A DNA stretch of 64,000 nucleotides from Methylobacter tundripaludum (GTDB lineage Bacteria; Pseudomonadota; Gammaproteobacteria; Methylococcales; Methylomonadaceae): assembly GCF_002934365.1 (NCBI RefSeq), contig NZ_PTIY01000002.1, forward strand, positions 1-64,000, given 5' to 3'. The position numbers and the translations under genes were made by a program. This document shows positions 1 to 8,548 of the stretch, piece by piece. The stretch's first letter is position 1. Each line of letters begins with the position of its first letter. Below the pieces are notes generated by a model. It did no database searches and was not told the origin of the DNA. It saw nothing but the letters and a program-made list of their open reading frames with translations.

Positions 1-52
1 CGCCGATGATAGTGTGGCAGTTTGCCATGCGAAAGTAGGGAATTGCCAAGCT
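1..52 (+). rRNA. rrf: 5S ribosomal RNA, 3' end only
   Basis: The first ~52 bases match the 3' half of a gammaproteobacterial 5S rRNA: the block around GATAGTGTGGC, the complementary GCCATGCGAAAGTAGGGAA and the closing TTGCCAAGC. The gene is cut by the left edge, so an rRNA operon lies to the left. A rho-independent terminator follows about ten bases later, as expected at the end of such an operon. Confidence 0.9.
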
Positions 53-61
53 CTTAAATCA

Positions 62-94
62 AAAACCCAAGCCGAAACGCTTGGGTTTTTTTTT
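62..94 (+). terminator. Rho-independent terminator of the rRNA operon
   Basis: Stem AAACCCAAGC / GCTTGGGTTT with a short CGAAAC loop, followed by a run of T. It sits directly behind the 5S rRNA end. Confidence 0.9.
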
Positions 95-273
95 GACCGC
101 AGTTTAGGGTAAAGCATTTTTTTTGGAATGTTGAGGTTGCTATTTCATTGAAAATAAAGAAGAACGGATGCATTGTCTGTAATGCAGAGTCCTTTGGACA
201 AATGTTATTTATTTTTGACCAGTTAGCGTAAAATCAAGCATTCAAAGTTCCATTAACACTAGCGGAAAATACC

Positions 274-654
274 ATGAAAAAGATTCTTTTCTTAACTGTC
301 TTGTTATCGGCTTCAACGGCTTTTGCTGAGGACGCCAAAAATGATTGGCATGACACGACTCTTTCCGATGCCACAATTAAGAAAATTCAGGATGCTCAAT
401 ACCAATATAAAAAGTGTGTTTCAGCTGAAATGCAAAAGCCTGCTCAGCAGGAGTTGGAAAGCCGTAAGGCGACAGAAGCGATCATGAAACAATGCGAGCC
501 GGTGTTATCCCAGATGCGAGAAGTTTATCTGGCTGAAAAAGTGCCGGGAACCATTGCGGATCGTCATTTGAAACAGATGCGCATGCAAACCACTCGTAAT
601 GTGCTGCAAGGTATGATGTTCAGCGAAGCCGCCCGCAAATCAGGTCAACAATAA
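274..654 (+). CDS. Secreted protein of unknown function
   Basis: A 126-residue protein with a clear Sec signal peptide: KK at residues 2-3, a hydrophobic core, and a likely signal peptidase site after AFA at residue 18. The mature part is polar and mostly helical in character, with two cysteines (near residues 48 and 74) that could form a disulfide in the periplasm. I recognise no family. It lies 21 bases before a DUF2760 gene on the same strand, so the two may be co-transcribed, but its role in that operon is unknown. The ribosome binding site is weak. Confidence 0.7.
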   Translation: MKKILFLTVLLSASTAFAEDAKNDWHDTTLSDATIKKIQDAQYQYKKCVSAEMQKPAQQELESRKATEAIMKQCEPVLSQMREVYLAEKVPGTIADRHLKQMRMQTTRNVLQGMMFSEAARKSGQQ

Positions 655-675
655 CAACTAAAAGAGCCTCGTGTA

Positions 676-1311
676 ATGAATACTTATGGAATTGATTTAT
701 CCTTAAAGCCCACCACCTTTGATTTATGGCATGTTTGTTTGGCAGGTACTGTCGCTCTGTTGTCGTTGCTTCTAGTGGTGTTATTGCTGTCGATACTGAT
801 CAGTCGGGCTCGATGCAAGAAAAAAGCAGCTATTCAAGCTGCTGAACCGGTAGTAAAAATTGTCGAGAAAATCGTCGAAGTTGAAAAATTGGTTCATGCG
901 CCCACACCGGAACCTGTTGTGTTGAAAGAGGCAACCCCGGATGCGGCCTTGCAATTACTGGGGTTGCTGCAAAAAGAAGCTCGTTTCATCGATTTCATTA
1001 AAGAAGATATTACCGTTTTCAGCGACGCCGATATTGGCGTTGCCGCCCGCGTCGTGCATGAAGGTTGCAATAAAGCGATTAACGAGCACTTTACTTTAGC
1101 CGCCGTCCGTAGCGAACAGGAAGGCAGCAAAATTACGCTGCCTGACGGTTTTGACGCCGCTACCGTGCGTTTAACAGGCAACATCGTCGGTACGGCGCCT
1201 TTTACCGGTACGCTGGTTCATAAAGGCTGGCAAGTCACTGATGTCAGGTTGCCCAAGCTGACGTCAGGATATAATGCCGCTATAGTTGCACCGGCAGAGG
1301 TCGAGTTATGA
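676..1311 (+). CDS. DUF2760 family protein, membrane anchored
   Basis: 211 residues. A hydrophobic stretch around residues 19-43 is a single membrane anchor, followed by a charged linker rich in V, E and K, then a globular C-terminal domain (about residues 90-211) that I recognise as DUF2760-like. Genes of this family typically precede Hsp70-like genes; here the stop codon overlaps the start of the downstream Hsp70 gene by four bases (ATGA), so translation is probably coupled. The pairing suggests a membrane-associated partner or substrate adaptor of the chaperone. That role is inferred from context only. Confidence 0.75.
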   Translation: MNTYGIDLSLKPTTFDLWHVCLAGTVALLSLLLVVLLLSILISRARCKKKAAIQAAEPVVKIVEKIVEVEKLVHAPTPEPVVLKEATPDAALQLLGLLQKEARFIDFIKEDITVFSDADIGVAARVVHEGCNKAINEHFTLAAVRSEQEGSKITLPDGFDAATVRLTGNIVGTAPFTGTLVHKGWQVTDVRLPKLTSGYNAAIVAPAEVEL

Positions 1312-3218
1312 GCGATTGGCCCGGTCATGAACAAGCGAACGCGACAGCTGAAAGCGTAGTTGTTCAGCAGGCGCAAAACGCAGTTTTCGGAGCACAGTAT
1401 TCTGTCGGTATCGATTTGGGCACGACTCATTGCGTGTTGTCTTATGCCGATCTTGGAAATATCGACGACGAAGAGTTTTCTCCACAAGTGATGGCAATAC
1501 CGCAACTGACATCTCCCGGTTTGGTTGAAGAAAAACAACAGTTGCCGTCGTTTATGTATCAGGCGCATGAAGCTGAACTTGCTCAAGATTCAACTTCGTT
1601 GCCCTGGACCTCAAAACCGGATTATCTGGTCGGCGAGATTGCCCGTAATTTGGGCAGCAAAACCTCTATACGTTTGGTATCCAGCGCTAAAAGCTGGTTA
1701 TGTCATACGGGAGTCGACTGTAAAGCGCCAATTTTGCCCACTGATGCACCTGACGAAGTCGAGCGCGTCTCGCCGTTCCAGGCAACCACGGCTTATCTGC
1801 AACATCTGCGCGATGCCTGGCAAAGCCAGCATCCGAATGCCCCGCTGGATCAACAAGATGTCGTGATTACCGTGCCGGCTTCGTTCGATCCTGCGGCACG
1901 GGAGTTGACGGTTGAAGCGGCTCGTGCCGTGGGGCTTGGGCAGGCTATTCTTCTGGAGGAGCCTCAGGCGGCGTTGTACAGCTGGATAGAGAAAAGCCAC
2001 GGCGACTGGCGCAAGCACGCAGAGGTCGGCGACATTATCCTGGTAATAGATATTGGCGGCGGCACCACAGACTTATCATTGATAGCTGTCACTGAAAAAG
2101 ACGGCAATCTGGAACTGACCCGCGTTGCTGTCGGCGATCATATCCTGCTGGGCGGCGATAACATGGATTTGGCCTTGGCCTATACCGTTAAAGCCAAGCT
2201 GGAAAAAGATGGGAAACGTTTAGAACCTTGGCAGCTTCAGGCGTTGACCCACAGCTGCCGCGATGCCAAGGAAAAGCTTTTCACTCATTCCGAGCTTGAT
2301 AATATCCCGCTGGTGGTTGCAAGCAGGGGCTCATCTTTAATCGGCGGCACATTGCGCACCGAATTAACCCGTGAGGAAGTCAATCGTGTACTGGTTGAAG
2401 GCTTCCTGCCTAAGGTGGCTGTCAGTGACAGGCCGGTAAGCCGTCCCCGTACCGGCTTAAGAACCGCCGGTTTACCTTATGCCCAGGATGCAGGTATTAC
2501 CCGACATTTGGCAGCGTTCCTGGCCAAACAGCAAGGCGCTACTGACGAACTTAAAGACATCAATCTGTCTGATCACGCAAGTTTCCTGCACCCCACTGCC
2601 GTGTTGTTTAACGGCGGCGTGTTAAAAGCCGACACCCTGGCTGAACGCTTAATGGAGGTTTTGAATTCATGGTTGAGCGTTGAGCAAGCGCCCGCAGCCC
2701 GATTATTGGCCGGTGCCGATCTTGATCTGGCGGTCGCCCGCGGTGCTGCTTACTATGGCTACGTTCGCAAAGGCAAGGGAGTGCGCATTAAAGGCGGCAC
2801 GGCGGCTTCTTATTATGTTGGCATAGAAAGCGCGATGCCCGCAGTGCCCGGACTGGTACCTGAAATTCAGGCTTTGTGCATAGCCCCATTCGGCATGGAA
2901 GAAGGGACTCAACAAGAATTGCCGGATGATGAATTTGGTCTGGTGATTGGTGAGCCGGTTCGGTTCCGTTTTTTTTCCTCCCATATCCGGCGAGAGGATA
3001 AAGTCGGAATCCGTTTGGATTACTGGACCGACGAAGAGCTTGATGAGCTGGATGAGATTGAAATCACCTTGCCGGAAGAAGGCCGCAGACCTGGCGAAGT
3101 CGTGCCGGTGCATTTGTGTGCCGCCGTAACCGAAGTCGGTACGCTGGAGCTGCAAGCCGTATCCCAGAAAGACCAAGGCCGCTGGAAGATTGAGTTTGAT
3201 GTCAGGGCAGGGGAGTAG
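1308..3218 (+). CDS. Hsp70 (DnaK-like) family protein
   Basis: 636 residues with actin-like ATPase signatures: the phosphate-1 motif GIDLGTTHC at about residues 34-42 and the phosphate-2 motif IDIGGGTTDLS at about residues 247-257. The C-terminal part keeps a substrate-domain-like region but lacks the long helical lid and the EEVD/acidic tail of true DnaK, so this is one of the divergent stand-alone Hsp70s. No dnaJ or grpE lies beside it. Start ATG overlaps the DUF2760 stop. Family members of this context often have a second Hsp70-like gene downstream; here a repeat element and ubiX follow instead. Confidence 0.9.
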   Translation: MSDWPGHEQANATAESVVVQQAQNAVFGAQYSVGIDLGTTHCVLSYADLGNIDDEEFSPQVMAIPQLTSPGLVEEKQQLPSFMYQAHEAELAQDSTSLPWTSKPDYLVGEIARNLGSKTSIRLVSSAKSWLCHTGVDCKAPILPTDAPDEVERVSPFQATTAYLQHLRDAWQSQHPNAPLDQQDVVITVPASFDPAARELTVEAARAVGLGQAILLEEPQAALYSWIEKSHGDWRKHAEVGDIILVIDIGGGTTDLSLIAVTEKDGNLELTRVAVGDHILLGGDNMDLALAYTVKAKLEKDGKRLEPWQLQALTHSCRDAKEKLFTHSELDNIPLVVASRGSSLIGGTLRTELTREEVNRVLVEGFLPKVAVSDRPVSRPRTGLRTAGLPYAQDAGITRHLAAFLAKQQGATDELKDINLSDHASFLHPTAVLFNGGVLKADTLAERLMEVLNSWLSVEQAPAARLLAGADLDLAVARGAAYYGYVRKGKGVRIKGGTAASYYVGIESAMPAVPGLVPEIQALCIAPFGMEEGTQQELPDDEFGLVIGEPVRFRFFSSHIRREDKVGIRLDYWTDEELDELDEIEITLPEEGRRPGEVVPVHLCAAVTEVGTLELQAVSQKDQGRWKIEFDVRAGE

Positions 3219-3248
3219 TCCCATCCACCGGGATCAATTTAAAAATAT

Positions 3249-3318
3249 CACCACGAAGGCACGAAGAGCACGAAGAAAGACAAGGTAAAAACTTCGCGTC
3301 CTTCGTGTCTTCGTGGTG
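3249..3318 (+). repeat. Long imperfect palindrome, CACGAAG family (family B)
   Basis: Two arms built from repeats of CACGAAG / CTTCGTG: CACCACGAAGGCACGAAG on the left and its near complement ending TCTTCGTGGTG on the right. The same element recurs at 10883, 29957, 38881, 50546 and 60087. It lies between two same-strand genes and could act as a transcript-end hairpin. Confidence 0.85.
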
Positions 3319-3348
3319 CAATATAAAATCACATCTTGAACCATAAAA

Positions 3349-3924
3349 ATGAAGCAAAAAAAACGATTAATCATCGCCATGACCGGCGCCACCGGCGCGG
3401 TTTATGGGGTCAGGATGCTGCAAGTCTTGCAGGCGCAGGATCAATGGGAAACGCATTTGGTCATATCGTCAGCCGGTGTGGTGAATTTAAAGCATGAAAT
3501 GGATATGAAGCGCGCCGAGCTGGCCGAGTTGGCTGATGTGACTCACGGCATCGATGATATTGCCGCCAGTATTTCCAGCGGCGGTTTTAAAACAGAAGGG
3601 ATGATTATCGCGCCGTGTTCGATGAAAACCCTGTCGGCGGTGGCGCACGGTTTTGGCGACAACCTGATTTCACGCTCGGCTGATGTCGTGTTAAAAGAGC
3701 GTCGGCGCTTGGTGATCATGCCCCGTGAGACGCCGTTAAACCTGGTGCATATCCGCAACATGGGGAGCGTCACCGAAATGGGCGGCATCATTTTTCCGCC
3801 GATGCCCGCTTTTTACAGCAAATCGGATTCGCTCGCGGCCATGGTCGATGAAACCGTTGGCCGGGTTCTGGATATGTTCGGGGTTAATGTGGACGGTTTG
3901 TACACGCCTTGGGAGGGATTGTAG
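3349..3924 (+). CDS. ubiX: UbiX-family flavin prenyltransferase
   Basis: 191 residues of the UbiX/Pad1 flavoprotein family, which attaches a dimethylallyl group to FMN to make the cofactor of UbiD-type decarboxylases, used in ubiquinone synthesis. Visible signatures are the N-terminal flavin-binding MTGATGAVYGVR (residues about 11-22), the IAPCSMKTLSA segment near residue 87, the RRRLVIMPRETP segment and the C-terminal MDETVGRVLDMFG-like helix region. No ubiD gene is adjacent. It is isolated between repeats, with a start close to the palindrome upstream. A paralogue serving hydroxyarylic acid decarboxylases cannot be excluded. Confidence 0.85.
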   Translation: MKQKKRLIIAMTGATGAVYGVRMLQVLQAQDQWETHLVISSAGVVNLKHEMDMKRAELAELADVTHGIDDIAASISSGGFKTEGMIIAPCSMKTLSAVAHGFGDNLISRSADVVLKERRRLVIMPRETPLNLVHIRNMGSVTEMGGIIFPPMPAFYSKSDSLAAMVDETVGRVLDMFGVNVDGLYTPWEGL

Positions 3925-4240
3925 AAGCTAGGGGATAAGTTATTTGTAAGATTCTGAATTTGATCTGACAGTTTCAAAATATTGGCTTGGATTGAACCTG
4001 ACACTGACGGTCGCAGTTCGGCCAATTGCTGGCGGTCGCGACTGGCCGCTTTATGGCGATGCGTATTGCAGAATGAAATTCGGCAATACGTCAAGACCGG
4101 ACTGGCATGATTTTATTTAAATATCTGCTCTCCCCCCAACCTCACAAAATTTATAAATACCGCCATGAATAAAGATCATTTAACAGACTTAACTCGACAG
4201 AGTAATGTTTTCAATGAATCTTGTTCAATTGGAGTTATTT
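3925..4240. other. Gene-free stretch
   Basis: No convincing gene, RNA or terminator seen. A segment around 3990-4075 rich in GGTCGC and GGCCGC resembles degraded intergenic repeat sequence, but I could not match it to another copy in the window. Confidence 0.4.
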
Positions 4241-5335
4241 ATGAATACCCTCGTTAAAGTCACCGTTCTTTTAATGATGTTCACCTTTGACGCGGCAGCA
4301 AGTCCCGATTCAAAATTCGACATTATCGCCCATCTCGATACCGGACCGGGTAATGTCACCGTTACCGATAATGGCCGCATCGTCATCAGCATGCATCAGT
4401 TTTATCAGCCTAAATACACGGTGGTTGAATATAAAGATAATGCCCTGCTGCCGTTTCCTAATAAAGAACTGTCGGACGCGGATTCAATATCGGATCTGAA
4501 ACTGGATTCCGTTCTGGGCATTCGTAGTGATGCCAATGGCATCGTGTGGATGTTGGATAACGGCATGCGTAGCGGTGTCACACCTAAATTGGTCGGGTGG
4601 GATACCCGTAGCAATAAGCTGCACCAGGTCATCCATTTGCCGACTCCGGTAGCGCCGAAAGATGCTTTTGTTAACGATTTTTCAGTCGATAGCAAACACA
4701 ATCATATTTTTATCAGCGACCCGGCCGGAGGCGCCAATGCGGGGCTGATTGTCGTCAACCTGAGCACAGGAACGGCAAGACGCGTACTTGAAGGACATGG
4801 CAGCGTTATTCCTGAACAGGTCGATCTGGTTATCGACAATGTCCCGATTCAAGTTAAAGATAAAGCCGGAAAATTGCTTCGGCCTCATATCGGAGTCAAT
4901 CCGATTACGGAAGATTTGAACAACGAATGGGTTTATTTCGGTCCGATGCATGGACTGAGTTTATACCGGATAAAAGCGGACGATCTGGTCAATGAAAAAC
5001 TGGATGCCAAAATGCTGGCAAACCGCGTTGAACGCTACAGCGATAAACCGATTTCGGACGGCATCACCATCGATAAGGATAACAATATCTATCTGGGCGA
5101 GCTGGCGGCCAACGCAATTGGCGTTATCTCGGCCGATAAAAAATACCGGCGGCTTGCGCAGTGCCCGCGCTTGTCATGGGTGGATTCGTTCAGCTTTGGG
5201 CCTAATGGGCAATTGTTTGCGGTAGTCAATCGATTGCATCAGTCGGCAACGCTTAACGGCGGCGTATCGGCCTCAAAACCGCCGTATTATCTGTTACAGG
5301 TAAAAGCTTTGGCTGGCGGATTGCCTGGAAGATAA
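4241..5335 (+). CDS. Major royal jelly / Yellow family secreted protein
   Basis: About 364 residues. The chosen start has a GGAG box seven bases upstream; an in-frame ATG at 4205 has none. A signal peptide (cleavage near AAASP) is followed by a beta-propeller-like protein with the pattern typical of bacterial MRJP/Yellow relatives: a VLGIRSD...GIVWMLDNG block, a NDFSVD...IFISDP block and a SDGITIDKDNNIYLGEL block. Family members in insects bind amines or act as dopachrome-converting enzymes; bacterial ones are uncharacterised. Most likely periplasmic. Next gene is convergent. Confidence 0.75.
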   Translation: MNTLVKVTVLLMMFTFDAAASPDSKFDIIAHLDTGPGNVTVTDNGRIVISMHQFYQPKYTVVEYKDNALLPFPNKELSDADSISDLKLDSVLGIRSDANGIVWMLDNGMRSGVTPKLVGWDTRSNKLHQVIHLPTPVAPKDAFVNDFSVDSKHNHIFISDPAGGANAGLIVVNLSTGTARRVLEGHGSVIPEQVDLVIDNVPIQVKDKAGKLLRPHIGVNPITEDLNNEWVYFGPMHGLSLYRIKADDLVNEKLDAKMLANRVERYSDKPISDGITIDKDNNIYLGELAANAIGVISADKKYRRLAQCPRLSWVDSFSFGPNGQLFAVVNRLHQSATLNGGVSASKPPYYLLQVKALAGGLPGR

Positions 5336-5341
5336 CCAAAC

Positions 5342-6265
5342 TCATGAGCCATTCATGTTCCGGCCTATCGCTGTTATTTTGTCCCGCAGCCAAAGATGGG
5401 CCGGATCTTTATCCTGTAACGGATGCCAAATCATCACTAACTCGTAGCTGGGAAGCTCGACAGGCACCGGAAAGATTTCCAGCGGCGCAAATTTTTTAAA
5501 TTGCTCGGCAATTCGATAAGGCAGCGACAAGATCATATCGGTTTCGGCAACAATCAGCGGTGCGGAAAGAAAGTGTGGGACGATCAGCTTGATGCGCCGC
5601 TCCAAGCTCTGTTCCGCCAGTTTTTGGTCGATTAAGCCGACATTGCTGCCGGTTCGGGAAATCAACATATGGGAGGCGGCCAGATAGGCTTCCAACGACG
5701 GCGGTTTTGTTATCAGCGGATGATCCTGCCTGACCACGCAGGCCATTTGATCGCTGAATAAATGTTCGCAGTGTAAATGCGCGGGCGGCTTTAACACCGA
5801 CTCGAACCCGAGCACGACATCGAGGCTGCCGTTCTCCAATTGCGCGGCCGGGAACGACGATTCGGTACGCTTAATGTGAAGATCGATACCGGGGGCAGTT
5901 TGATCGATCAATCCCGATAACGCCGGTATTAACAGCAATTCCATGTAATCCGTGGCCGCAAGCACGAATCGCCGTTGACTGGTTCCTGCCTCGAATTCCA
6001 ATGGCGGCTGAATCAGCTGCTCCACCTCAGTCAATAAACTTCTGACCGGTTCGATCAAGGCCAGCGCTCTTTCGGTCGGTTTCATGCCTTTCGGCGTTTT
6101 AACCAGCAGAGGGTCATCCAGTTGTTGCCGCAGCCTCTGCAAAATATGGCTCATTGCCGATTGCGTAATGAACATCTGTTCCGCCGCGCGGGTCACGTTC
6201 AACTCCTGCATCAGCACATCGAAGGCCACCAATAAGTTCAGGTCAAAGGTTCTTAAATTAGACAT
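5342..6265 (-). CDS. LysR-type transcriptional regulator, divergent from pxmABC
   Basis: 307 residues from the chosen ATG at 6265; a longer frame upstream adds 26 residues that do not fit the family. The N-terminal winged helix-turn-helix is clear: LRTFDLNLLVAFDVLM, then NVTRAAEQMFITQSAMSHIL as the recognition segment. A NodD/PnbR-like effector domain follows. LysR regulators commonly control the divergent gene, and here the divergent operon is pxmABC with about 260 bases between the starts, so control of pxm is a reasonable inference. A segment with TATC and GATA half-sites lies just before pxmA (about 6499-6518) and could be an operator, but this is weak. Confidence 0.88.
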   Translation of the reverse strand: MSNLRTFDLNLLVAFDVLMQELNVTRAAEQMFITQSAMSHILQRLRQQLDDPLLVKTPKGMKPTERALALIEPVRSLLTEVEQLIQPPLEFEAGTSQRRFVLAATDYMELLLIPALSGLIDQTAPGIDLHIKRTESSFPAAQLENGSLDVVLGFESVLKPPAHLHCEHLFSDQMACVVRQDHPLITKPPSLEAYLAASHMLISRTGSNVGLIDQKLAEQSLERRIKLIVPHFLSAPLIVAETDMILSLPYRIAEQFKKFAPLEIFPVPVELPSYELVMIWHPLQDKDPAHLWLRDKITAIGRNMNGS

Positions 6266-6524
6266 TCGGGACTCTTTTAGCGTTGGTTTGGCAGCGATTA
6301 GCATAACAAAAACACAGCACGCGCCGGCTATGAATTGCGTCAATGATGGGATGAAATTTATACATTTAACAACGCCGTCTTTTCAACTTACTGTATCACT
6401 CAAGCGTGTTGTTTAGCTTGAGTCGGTCCAGTTCCCCCTCAATGGCCGGCCGACAAAATTTACAACACGCTGACTTTTTGGATAGGCGAGTCCGCCTTAT
6501 CTATTGCTATTGATAGGAGACGCA

Positions 6525-7280
6525 ATGATGTCAGCAAATATTTCAAACCGGTCTTTTCGACCGTACACCGGAGAAAAGGCGCGGATTAGCCGCGCTTACG
6601 ATTACCTGATCCTGGTATTGGCTCTTTTCCTGTTTATCGGAGCCTTTCATCTTCATTTTGCGCTGACCGTCGGCGACTGGGATTTCTGGGTGGACTGGAA
6701 AGACCGTCAATACTGGCCGCTGGTGACGCCGCTGATGGGCATTACCTTTCCGGCTGCGGTTCAGTATGTCATGTGGAATAAATTCCGCCTGCCGATGGGC
6801 GCCACGCTGTGCGTTGCCGCGCTGCTGATAGGCACTTGGATTACAAGGGTCTTTGCTTATCATTATTGGAACTTTTTTCCGATCAACATGGTGCTACCGG
6901 CCACGATGTTGCCGGGCGCATTGGTTCTGGACTTTATCCTGATGCTGAGCAACAGCCTGACGATAACGGCCATTTTCGGCGGTGCCGCTTTTGCGTTACT
7001 GTTTTACCCTACTAATTGGCCGATCTTCGGCCTATTTCATGTGCCTGTTGAGCAAGGTAACGGGCAAGTGACCGTCGCCGATTTATTCGGCTTCCAGTAC
7101 ATCCGCACCGGCATGCCTGAATATTTACGCATCATTGAACGAGGCACTTTGCGGACCTACGGCCAATATGCGACACCGCTGTCGGCATTTGCCTCGGCGC
7201 TTTTATGCTCCCTGATGTACACCTTATGGTGGTATATCGGCAAGTGGTTCTCGACAGTTCGTTACCTTAACAAAATCTAA
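6525..7280 (+). CDS. pxmA: Copper membrane monooxygenase subunit A (PxmA)
   Basis: 251 residues, a PmoA/AmoA relative. It retains the family hallmark GDWDFWVDWKDRQYWP followed by VTPLMGITFPAAVQY, the LPATMLPGALVLDF segment and a YIRTGMPEYLRIIERG-like block, with several membrane helices. The order of the three genes is A-B-C, which is that of pxmABC rather than pmoCAB. PxmA products are membrane monooxygenases of methanotrophs expressed under oxygen limitation in some strains; the true substrate is uncertain. An AGGAGA box at 6515-6520 supports ATG 6525 or, with better spacing, ATG 6528. Confidence 0.93.
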   Translation: MMSANISNRSFRPYTGEKARISRAYDYLILVLALFLFIGAFHLHFALTVGDWDFWVDWKDRQYWPLVTPLMGITFPAAVQYVMWNKFRLPMGATLCVAALLIGTWITRVFAYHYWNFFPINMVLPATMLPGALVLDFILMLSNSLTITAIFGGAAFALLFYPTNWPIFGLFHVPVEQGNGQVTVADLFGFQYIRTGMPEYLRIIERGTLRTYGQYATPLSAFASALLCSLMYTLWWYIGKWFSTVRYLNKI

Positions 7281-7291
7281 AGGGAGGGTTT

Positions 7292-8530
7292 ATGAAAACG
7301 ATTTTAGTCAAAACCTTAACGGCATTCTGCCTTATCTTTTCCGTGTACTTGATGGATGTCCAGACAGTCATGGCTCACGGTGAGAAAGCACTGGAGCCGT
7401 TCATCAGAATGCGCACCATCCAATGGTATGACGTGCATTGGTCGAAACAGGCTTTCAACGTCAATGAGGAAATCAGCGTCAGCGGTAAATTTCATGTCGC
7501 CGAGGATTGGCCTATCGGCGTACCCAAACCGGAAGCCTCATTTTTAAACATATCGACGCCGGGGCCGGTGTTGATCAGAACCGAGCGTTATCTGAACGGC
7601 AAGCCGTGGACTAATTCAGTGGCTTTGGAACCGGGCGGCGATTACGACTTCAAGGTCGTGCTGAAGGGACGTTTGCCGGGACGCTATCACATCCATCCGT
7701 TCTTTAACTTAAAAGATGCCGGACAAGTGATGGGGCCGGGCGTGTGGCTGGATATAGCCGGCGATGCGTCGGACTTTAGCAACTCGGCCAAAATCATCAA
7801 CGGCGAGATGATCGATATGGAAAGCTATGGCTTTGCCAATGGGGTGTTGTGGCATGCGTTCTGGGGCATATTGGCAACGGCTTGGTTACTCTGGTGGGTA
7901 CGCAGACCCTTGTTTATATCCCGCTATCGCATGCTGGAAGCCGGCATGGAAGATGAGTTGATCACGCCGCAAGATAAGCTGATTGCCAAATCGGCCATGG
8001 TCGCTATACCTGTCATGGTCTTGGCCTTTAATGCGATGGCGAACAATGACCATCCCAACACGATTCCTCTACAGGCGTCTTTAGACCAGATTTTACCGCT
8101 ACCTGCCAAGGTGAATGCCGGTATCGTCAATGTCGATACTTTAAAAGCCGAATACCGCGTAGCGGAACGGGCGATGAAGTTTGACTTGAAAATCGATAAC
8201 CAAAGCAATGCTCCCCTTCATATCGGCGAATTTTCGACAGCCAATGTGTATTTTTTGAACAAGGATCTGCCTGTAGCGCATCAAGATCTTTCCGGTAGTT
8301 CGACCGTTTCCGAGGAAGGCATGAGTTTGGATAATAACGACGCGATCAAGCCGGGCGAACAGCGCACTCTGACGATGATCGTCAAAGACGGCTTATGGGA
8401 ATCCGAAAAACTGGACGGTTTGATTCGCGATGCGGATAGCCGAATCGGCGGCCTGTTGTTTCTTTATGATCTTACCGGCAAACGCTATATATCGAGCATT
8501 ACCGCCGCTGTCATTCCAAAATTCGATTAA
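7292..8530 (+). CDS. pxmB: Copper membrane monooxygenase subunit B (PxmB)
   Basis: 412 residues. An N-terminal signal peptide ends before HGEKALEP, leaving His29 as the mature N-terminal copper ligand; the second cupredoxin ligand pair is His133 and His135 in RYHIHPFFNL. The spacing of 104 residues between them equals that of His33-His137 in methane monooxygenase PmoB, so the di-copper/copper B site is intact. Two cupredoxin-like domains flank two membrane helices near residues 165-185 and 230-250. The gene follows pxmA by 11 bases with a strong GGGAGG ribosome binding site. Confidence 0.93.
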   Translation: MKTILVKTLTAFCLIFSVYLMDVQTVMAHGEKALEPFIRMRTIQWYDVHWSKQAFNVNEEISVSGKFHVAEDWPIGVPKPEASFLNISTPGPVLIRTERYLNGKPWTNSVALEPGGDYDFKVVLKGRLPGRYHIHPFFNLKDAGQVMGPGVWLDIAGDASDFSNSAKIINGEMIDMESYGFANGVLWHAFWGILATAWLLWWVRRPLFISRYRMLEAGMEDELITPQDKLIAKSAMVAIPVMVLAFNAMANNDHPNTIPLQASLDQILPLPAKVNAGIVNVDTLKAEYRVAERAMKFDLKIDNQSNAPLHIGEFSTANVYFLNKDLPVAHQDLSGSSTVSEEGMSLDNNDAIKPGEQRTLTMIVKDGLWESEKLDGLIRDADSRIGGLLFLYDLTGKRYISSITAAVIPKFD

Positions 8531-8548
8531 CCTCATTAGGAGAACATC

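Noticed and set aside
3813-4094. Minus-strand frame after ubiX
   Set aside because: Overlaps the real ubiX end and lacks start signals.
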